Below, one piece after another: positions 56,882-64,000 of a DNA stretch of 64,000 nucleotides. The DNA is taken from positions 20,497,867-20,561,866 of the forward strand of contig CM049308.1 in the NCBI GenBank assembly GCA_026874595.1, written 5' to 3'. The notes below the pieces were generated by a model, which saw nothing but the letters and a program-made list of their open reading frames with translations, was not told where the DNA came from and did no database searches. Position numbers and translations under genes: made by a program. Position 1 is the stretch's first letter; each line of letters opens with the position of its first letter. Origin of the DNA: Sipunculus nudus (taxonomy: Eukaryota > Annelida > Sipuncula > Golfingiida > Sipunculidae).

Positions 56882-56912
<31 letters not shown>
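56882..56912. repeat. (GA)n microsatellite
   Basis: About 15 GA dinucleotides. Confidence 0.97.
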
Positions 56913-56915
<3 letters not shown>

Positions 56916-58650
56916 CAGGAATCTTTTTTACAATTAAATATGCAAATTAACCATTTAAGACTAGTATGTACATGTGTTTGAGTAAAAGAGCACCGTCAGG
57001 ATCCATGCAGAAAAAGAAGAAAAATTGTTTGGGGACGTCCGGACATTAAAAAAATTAAGTAAATAACGGACCTGTTTTTCAGGTGAACAATAAGAAAGGA
57101 AACTTACATTTGTGTTGTTTATGAGTGCTCCGCTGGCACGCGATATCTCACGAAGTACATTCCCTGAACCCCGTCTTTAATCCTAGCAACTCTGACCAAG
57201 CAAACCCTTCAGTAAAGTTGCGGCGTGCGTGTTTGTAGCGAAGACCAAAGCCTGAGTGCTCTCAGCTCCCACACTTCATCCTAGTTATCCATCGGGCATA
57301 CTGACAAAATCTCTTTGATACCTGCACGCGATTCAGCAAGGCCGCCCGAGGCCAAAGGCTGCGATGAGCGAAGCTTCTGTTCTTGACCAGCGAGGGGTCA
57401 GAGCTTACAAGCTGTGTGTGTTGTTCTTAACTGACAAATCTCCGCCTACCCGACTGCCTGTACTTGCAGCGGCTGCAGCAGCAATTGAACTAAGCAGCAG
57501 TGCTGTGATCTTGTTAGTTGGATCCACAGTAATGTTAAGTTCCCGATGATTCAGTCCCCATCCTGGAGATAGCTATTGGTTATTTCCTTTACCGGTCGAT
57601 CCCTGGGTTTATAACTCTCTATTGATAATACGAATTAAACGGGATTTATTGTCATAAGTGACATGTTTACGTCAAATTCCGCTTCAGACGTCTCATACCC
57701 AGGATACATTATTAGCATATTGGCAAAAACACATGGCATTGATCCAAGAAAAATACCCAAACGATGCATTTTAGCAATACCTGAACCCTGGAGCCGTGTC
57801 CGGCGAGAAGGTTTTTGTTTTCATTTCATGTCATTATATCCCGCCAAAATTCCTATGAGGCACAGAAACCGTGGTATAATCGCAGGTGCTGGATCCATAC
57901 TGACATAAACAAGGGTATTTTGTAATGGCTCTCTTCTATTTGCATCTACTTGTTTAAACTCGGCATCTGTTTTATATATTACTCCCTCGGGAGCTGCCTG
58001 GGCTCGGCTACAATTTAAGCCCTGTGGAATCTGATTTTTAACACCTCGTCATCTGGCTTGAGGAATCTGTCTGCAGCAGTCAGCCTGGCATTTATATTAA
58101 ATAAATTTATCTGAAAGCTAGGAGCATGCTTAGTATATCACAATGGTTATAAACCTTTTAAAATATTCTTCTAAGAAAGTTTTGGTTTCATATATTTTAT
58201 TTTTTCGCGATATATATAATTTATCGAAGGAAATAAATAACTTTCTCTAATTGTCTTGCCTGCGTCTTCTTTCCTAGTAATATACGATTAATGAATATTT
58301 TCCTGAGCGATAATACACTTTTAGTAGCTACACTGCATGACTCAATGACACTGCATTTCTGAAATATTAGAAATAACTAAAAGTCTTTATTGTCAGGAAT
58401 GCAAGCCTCCGCCATGCGGGGGTCTCGATTGTTGGGTGCTCCCAAAACCGTGTTTGCATTTATTTATTCGGCCCATATTCCCAGGTCCATTAGAATGTAC
58501 ATTTGTAAATATTCATTGATGGCGTTCATGAATATGAAACATGTGCCGGATCCACACCAAAATCTAATCGAACCTTCACTGGCCAATTCCCGAAATGCCC
58601 TGAAAAACTCATGAGATTCCATTCATGATTGTGAACAAACACACAGACAA
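56913..58650. other. non-coding; GC-richer patch 57.15-57.55 kb
   Basis: The patch is open on both strands (a + strand ATG ORF at 57364-57546 with an Ala run, and a ~55-codon minus frame with ELNITVDPTNKITALL). Neither has a convincing splice site. It could be a promoter or first exon. The 58540-58605 segment resembles a dispersed-repeat phrase. Confidence 0.35.
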
Positions 58651-58669
58651 CACACACACACACACACAA
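58651..58669. repeat. (CA)n microsatellite
   Basis: Nine to ten CA dinucleotides, preceded by imperfect ACACAG repeats. Confidence 0.93.
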
Positions 58670-59560
58670 GAATGGGGATGAACGCATACCCTGCTGGCGG
58701 AGGCACAAAATAATAGCTGATCTTAGCTAAATTTTCGAGGGAAGGAAGTTTTTCCTTAGATTTCAATATATGAAATGCTGTTCAGGCTGTTCAGATTACT
58801 GAGTCAAACTGAAGTGGAGGATAGCTTGGAGTCCTTAAAAACAGTGAAATCTGATTTTAAACTCTTTCTACCGAAGTAGAAAAACGCATTCTTACTCTTG
58901 CCTATCCGGTCCTTAAAAAACGCAACTCTGGTTCACAGCTGCAAAGCTACTTTTCATCACATAGTATATCCCTGAAAAAAAATTTCAGGTTCTCTGTAGA
59001 AATTGTTTATATGTTTATATTCACTCTAACCAGAACTTTTTAAATGTGCATCCGTTTGAGCTACTTGTAAAGAGAAGATACGTCAACAGGTCCTTTCCTT
59101 GTTTTTAAAAAATGTCTACTTGAGTATATCTCGACAAAATGTACTTTATTATAATATGTTGAACATGAAAACTATAAGAAATATGTATATATAGTGCATC
59201 ATATAAATTAAAGAGGAAAAAAAGGACAAAATATTTTTAGGGTTGGGAAGTGGCTATGACCTGTGGTGAAGACTCTTGTATGTAGATCACATGATATTAC
59301 TTTGATTAAAATCCTTTATGCCATTTTTACCATGTTATTTCTTTGTCCTTCTAGAGATATACACATTTATAGGTATTAGAGGTTGGTTTAAGGAGAATGC
59401 ATCCGTTAGTGACTTTGACAATATACAGAACACGCAAAAAAAAAAAAAGACAGAGGCGGATCAAAAGGGGTTGTGGGTTCAATCCCTCCCCCTCCCACCA
59501 GCACTTTCTATTGAAATAAACCTCTATTTGCAGTTATGTTCCCGTATTTTAAGACTGAAG
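58670..59560. other. AT-rich non-coding stretch
   Basis: Contains a poly(A) run at about 59437-59448. No exon was supported. Confidence 0.5.
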
Positions 59561-59584
59561 CCCCCCCCCCCCCCCCCCCCCCCC
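59561..59584. repeat. poly(C) tract, 24 bases
   Basis: A perfect C run. The proline-rich ORF across it is an artefact. Confidence 0.9.
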
Positions 59585-60009
59585 GAACTGGGTATAAGTC
59601 TATCGGTGTTTCGAGAATTCCTCCGATACAGAATAACATAATAATAGATGAACAACCTTGCTCTTAAAAAAAGAGCCTGGCGACGGCCCAGATGCCATTG
59701 GTTAATTTTACTATAACGTCATGCAGGGGCTACATTGTTGGCATTAAACTTGATCATGCACGCATGTATCTTTTTTCCCAAAAAGTGGCATTAGGCCTAC
59801 ATATCTAATACTGAGATATAACATTTTCCTGCCAGTTCTGGATGTATTGTTTTATCTTGCGATACTCTTATTCACTGTGTTACGACAAGGTTATCATACA
59901 GTAAAGAAATATTGGGGAACATCATGCATGTGTTCTGCATAATGAAATTGACACCCAGGTGTATGCAATCACCAAGCGATCGCAAAAGACGTTTAATCTA
60001 TTGAAAATC

Positions 60010-60310
60010 AGCTATGTTGGAGATCTAATGCAAACATGAACAACAGCGGGCGATAATGGAGTGTAGGGAGTGTACGGCCATGGGAATAAGGTCAAGGGCA
60101 AAATAAGGCGAAACTCTTTGACGAAACAGTAAACTTGTGCCCAAAATGCAGCTTTTGAAAATCAATCAGAAGAGAAAAAGGAGAAAAGTTGAAATTGATG
60201 GTTTTCCCTTAAGGGGAACCTCAGGTCTACAAAATGATTTTGACCCAAATATCGAAATAGATATATACTCATCAACCCCTATAAGCCTTCCTCAATACGA
60301 GGGCAGGTTT
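60010..60310 (+). repeat. dispersed repeat family Y, copy 3
   Basis: Carries TTGGAGATCTAATGCAAACA, GGCGATAATGGAGTG, GGAATAAGGTCAAGGGCAAA, CTTGTGCCCAAAATGCAGCT, TTGAAAATCAATCA and CTCATCAACCCCTATA in the family order. This is the most complete copy in the window. Confidence 0.78.
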
Positions 60311-60520
60311 AATTATAACACATAATAGCTACTCACTTCGTAAATGGCTCTCGTTTAGACTATTAATCTTTAATAATATGTTGTTTATCAGACCGACAAG
60401 TTATGTTATCACGTATGTCTTATCTTCGTTAGTTTTCATGACTTCATGAAGAATAAGATAAACAATCTAAATTTAAGTTTCTCTATGTGTACTTCGTGTA
60501 GCATTACGATGCACAATGCA

Positions 60521-60920
60521 ACCGCCTCCATTTTTAATGTTGACTTATCTAATTCTTATGCTAAGTGTATAAATCTGCAGAGATCAATTTCGGTTTGGGA
60601 CGACAGGGCAATAGCACTCACTTCCTGTCATTTTATTTTATATCCCGCTGTCATCCAAGCCCGTTGTCTACCGCACATGCAGGTCCTGGGTGTGTTATCA
60701 TCCCAATAGCTCTGCCATAACACCCGAGGAACCTCCGAAAGATGCACTCGTTTGTGAGTGATACACAGCTGTGGGGACAGCCTTCTCATTAAGCCCGCTG
60801 AGCGCTCTCCCTGGGATTGGGCCTACCATGGAAATCTCACCAATCCTCGGCTGAGATTTGAACTCATGACCTTCCGGATTTGATTCCCGTGCTCTACCCC
60901 TGAGCCACAGAAGCCGGTCC
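60521..60920 (-). mobile_element. tRNA-headed SINE, copy D (full length)
   Basis: On the minus strand the head reads GACCGGCTTCTGTGGCTCAG and GGGTAGAGCAC (A-box region) with a B box GAGTTCAAATCTC. The ~300-bp body shared with copy B follows, ending AAAAATGGAGGCGGTT. The A-rich tail has been lost. AATGCA at 60515-60520 and 60922-60927 may be a short target-site duplication. The head is the best preserved in the window, with a near-tRNA cloverleaf-type order. Confidence 0.85.
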
Positions 60921-60927
60921 AAATGCA

Positions 60928-61944
60928 TAATTCTCGAATAAATGTGTATTCGTATATCTCCCGCATAATTATTTAATGGAAATATTTTCACTTTCAAATT
61001 GTCTTGGAAATTTTACAGCTGTAACTAATTCTGTTATAAATGTGTCATACTCCCACGACGGTAAAACATAACATGCATGACAATCCCAAATAAGATGGGG
61101 ATTCTAAATATTTCATCAGAAAAAAAAATACATCAGCTCTCAATATAACACTGAAGAATGGCTCCCTTCCATCATACTTGTCTGAAAAATTAATAACCTA
61201 CCGGCGTTTAGCTGGCGGAAAGTTACCGAAGTGCAATTTGAAAGTCTGTGAACGTTCCTTCCGTTTCATAGCCCCAAAATTCTTGAATACGATTCCTACT
61301 ACACTAAGAAAATCTCCGACTTTTACATAATTTAAAACCAATTTAAAAACGTATCGCTTTTTTTTTTGTTTTTTTTCCCTGAAGTCAGAGGGATAGGGAG
61401 AAGGTTTCCACGACATTGTAAGCGTGTGTGTGCTGTGTGTGTGAATCGGAGATCGGAGAATTGGCGCTATTTAAATACAATTTATTATTATAAATAAAAA
61501 AAAATTTGATCTATATTAAATGCCGTAGGAACCATTATTCATAGTATGGAGTATACATTCAAAAGTGTATTCCCATATTGATTATTTCTATTTTAACGCA
61601 TCGAACTGGTATAAATAGCGGTAAATGCATTCACTGGATATTGATAACTATTGTGCTGTAAGCCCAGGGTAGGGATCCTAACAGATGTTTAAACTTCGAT
61701 CAAGGAAAGGGATAGGTGACGCGGATCTTTAACACATAAATACAGCTTATTTTCCCTTTTGATGTCTGTTAATATTTGGTCGTGGAATATCCCTTGAAAG
61801 GCTGTTTTTCTGCAAAAAGAACCCAAACTTTTCAGGGTTTTTTGTTTGTTTTTTTAGAACAGCAACAACTCCGTTAAGATTTAAAGCGAGCTATTCACTT
61901 ACGTATTTTTTTTTAATTTCTGGCTTACTCCAGGTCTATGTTGA
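60928..61944. other. AT-rich non-coding stretch
   Basis: T-rich runs near 61350-61378. Nothing recognised. Confidence 0.5.
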
Positions 61945-62345
61945 TAAACTGAAGGTAATTCCTGTCGAAAAGAAAAATATAATCGTATAACGCCTCTGTG
62001 ACGGACGTATTAGTTTTTTTATCAACAAACGGTTATATATAGTTAACAAGGTACATGCGCCAATGTTGACTAACAGGAAAACTATGTAACCTTATAGATG
62101 GCTGGTTGCATATATGCAGAAATAAAAGGTCACTAGTTGCTATATTGCCCTCTGCCAAACTCTGGTTCATATGACCTGGCGCTGGACGTCCTTGTTGAAT
62201 GTGTTTGGGTTATTTCTGACGGGCCTGCGACATGTTATAAACATGTGGAGATAAAAAAACATGAATAGACTTTGTGCGGTGGGATCGGCGTTTTCTGGCC
62301 TCATGTTATATAAAGTTCAGGGGGTTATGTTTAATCAATAGATGT
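61945..62345. repeat. dispersed repeat family X, copy 3 (longest)
   Basis: Spans the segments found separately at 23975-24185 (TAATTCCTGTC to AAAAGGTCACTAG) and 21165-21440 (ATGTAACCTTA to TTATATAAAG), which shows those two are fragments of one ~400-bp family. Non-coding. No terminal repeats were recognised. Confidence 0.78.
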
Positions 62346-62939
62346 CAGATATGGGAATAGCAGATAATAGGATATACACCAACATCCTTAGCCTGTTTGT
62401 ATAATATTTTCATTAACGTGTATATTTAGATTAAAATCGACCAAGACTTTTTATACATGTATTTATATGTCACTTGTGTGTCCTATTAGAATCATCCATT
62501 CTTTCATTTAGGTATTTATAACATTTAAATATGTAAGCACACGTGCTTCTTTATTCACGAATACATATATAAGAATACATTAATGTATATAACATATTCC
62601 AAACTATGCATCATTTACCTAATTTATATATTCATACAGCCAAGGTGATCGTTCACTGATTTTCAATATGTAAATATATTTATTTCTACACGTTGATAAA
62701 CATATTTATGAGATTAAATGAGTCTTTCAAATGAAATATACATTTAAATGTATGAAAGTATGTGTCAGGTTTCATATACTATATTCGGCCTCTAATTGAT
62801 GTGTGTGTTTTCCCCCCCATTAAATTGGTGTTCCATTTGGCAATTCATTAACATCATGCATATGTATAGATGCATGTATGTAGATACCAATCCATTTGGA
62901 TTGACGAAACAATATCACTATATAAATATATAAATATAC
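62346..62939. other. AT-rich non-coding stretch
   Basis: Nothing recognised. Confidence 0.5.
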
Positions 62940-62968
62940 AAATATACATATAAATATATATATAAATT

Positions 62969-63031
<63 letters not shown>
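62940..63031. repeat. (AT)n / AAAT-type microsatellite
   Basis: Imperfect ATATAA repeats give way to about 50 bp of pure AT. The minus-strand ORF across it is an artefact. Confidence 0.96.
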
Positions 63032-63036
<5 letters not shown>

Positions 63037-63360
63037 CATATCAAATCAGCTGACCAGGACTGTTTTAAATCGGAAACATTCCTTCCTCCATTGAACCAAA
63101 ATTGTCCTTTTATGAGTCGACTAACCTGGCTCTGCATTCAAGATAAAATAGTCAGTTTATGATATGACATTTTTCCCTGTTATTAAATGGCAGCAGGGGC
63201 TGAGATGTGCAAAGTTAGGTCGTTTATTGCTTTTCCCGAACGGAAACACGTATAATCCGTTTAGAAAATTTTTCGATTTATTAAAATACACCGCAGGGGA
63301 AGTGACAATATTGACACTCACACTAGTTTTTCAGATGTGTCATTTTTTTCCTGTTTACAG

Positions 63361-63568
63361 GAGAGATATTGAATTTAGTCCAGTGATGAGTCAAGGTCGT
63401 TTGGGAGGAGTCTGGCGAACGCACGAGTCGCTGCGTCGCCGGAATCCCGACCTAGAGTCACCTCATCGGTCAGGCTCTGAGTCTGTAAATCAAAACAGAG
63501 AAACGCCATGCGATGGCTGGATCGATGTCCCGACCGTTGGTGGTTATTCAAAGACAAGGTCTCCATAA
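63361..63568 (+). CDS. candidate exon, unidentified hydrophilic protein
   Basis: A strong acceptor (GTCATTTTTTTCCTGTTTACAG) ends at 63360. GC content rises sharply after it. The frame entering after one base reads 68 codons to TAA, with MSQGRLGGVWRTHESLRRR and NPDLESPHRSGSESVNQ and a final WIDVPTVGGYSKT segment. Sequence of this type (charged, Ser/Arg-rich) is typical of cytoplasmic tails. A donor AAGACAAG/GTCTCC near the end is poor, so either the exon is terminal or the true donor was missed. The same frame is open upstream to 63164, and the minus strand has ORFs here too, one of 108 codons starting at 63870. Confidence 0.35.
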
Positions 63569-64000
63569 AAGCAGTGAGCTGTTATGAAATAAGCAGCAGT
63601 CCAGCACAGCAGCACGACAGGCCTCCCCGCCAGCCTTGGCTTCGCTATGATGCAAGACACTGATTGAATTACGAAGACATGCCAAGTATATTTAACCGTC
63701 CACGGCCGTTGAACGACGGTCGCCAGCAAATGTTTCACGCTTGACCATGAACTATAGTTATGTTTCCTAGCGATGACGTCACCTGCCAAAGCTTTAGTTA
63801 TTATTAGGGAGGGAAACTCATGGGTTGTGATGAGTTTATATCTATACTCTGTTCCAACATCCCTGTCCATCTAATTTTTCGCGAGATTGCTTTCAAATAT
63901 ATTTTGTTTACCACTATAAAATATCTTTTAGGTAAAAAAGGCTGGGTTTGTCAGGCAACGCCGGCGTCAAATTAAACAAAAAATTATTTCGATTTTCAAA
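63569..64000. other. GC-moderate flank, unassigned
   Basis: A minus-strand ATG ORF of 108 codons (63544-63870) covers this part, without a good initiation context or splice support. No other feature was recognised up to the window end. Confidence 0.3.

Noticed and set aside
57364-57546. 61-codon ORF with an Ala run and hydrophobic tail
   Set aside because: No good splice sites, and the opposite strand is open over the same bases until a stop. It is kept only as a GC-rich patch.
58526-58614. Exon on the minus strand after TTTTTCAG (GHFGNWPVKVRLDFG)
   Set aside because: The + strand of the same bases (GGATCCACACCAAAATCTAA and following) resembles a phrase common to dispersed invertebrate repeats, and both strands are open.
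62820-63137. 105-codon minus-strand ORF
   Set aside because: It is driven by the (AT)n tract and gives a Tyr/Ile repeat peptide.

Overview
This is a eukaryotic nuclear genomic window: AT-rich, intron-dominated, dense in microsatellites and dispersed repeats, with no operons, ribosome binding sites or long ORFs apart from one retrotransposon reverse transcriptase. The repeat style (tRNA-headed SINEs, modular repeats built around a GTGGCGCCACC-type core, blocks ending in CATAAGCTCAC, AAGGTCAAGGTCAAA stretches) suggests a lophotrochozoan, most likely a mollusc. That is an inference from repeat texture, not a phylogenetic result. Real coding sequence is scarce and present only as single exons bounded by splice sites.

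Layout. 0-5.6 kb holds diverged tandem repeats, a short hAT-like MITE, and then a probable + strand exon (4676-4870) and terminal exon (5167-5240, followed by a polyadenylation signal). 5.87-10.39 kb is a ~186-bp satellite array whose right half forms a three-monomer higher-order repeat of ~557 bp. It is interrupted by a 5'-truncated non-LTR retrotransposon with a 7-bp target-site duplication. A second + strand terminal exon (10538-10722) follows. It has the same splice phase as the first, so the two may be alternative 3' ends of one gene with the satellite in its intron. 12.4-17.3 kb is a patchwork of large molluscan-type repeats with a 22-bp minisatellite and a GC-rich 682-bp element inserted with a clean 11-bp target-site duplication.

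20.2-20.9 kb is the best gene locus: a minus-strand first coding exon of a type II membrane protein resembling N-acetylated-alpha-linked acidic dipeptidase (glutamate carboxypeptidase II family), under a GC-rich promoter-like zone with a perfect 14-bp NRF-1-like palindrome. Upstream on the same strand are two further plausible exons (22.5 and 23.5 kb).

24.7-64 kb is mostly intergenic or intronic, with SINE copies (24.7, 25.6, 26.5, 39.9, 60.5 kb), two other dispersed families, many microsatellites and isolated candidate exons. Those candidates are at 32.65 kb (minus, possibly cytochrome P450-like), 51.7 and 52.0 kb (minus), 42.8 kb (a possible caspase-like remnant) and 63.4 kb (plus). Promoter-like motifs (ETS, CACGTG) precede good 5' splice sites at 34.65 and 40.46 kb.

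No canonical tRNA, rRNA, CRISPR or prokaryotic feature was seen. All exon calls were made by eye from splice-site quality and reading frame, and most need transcript support.
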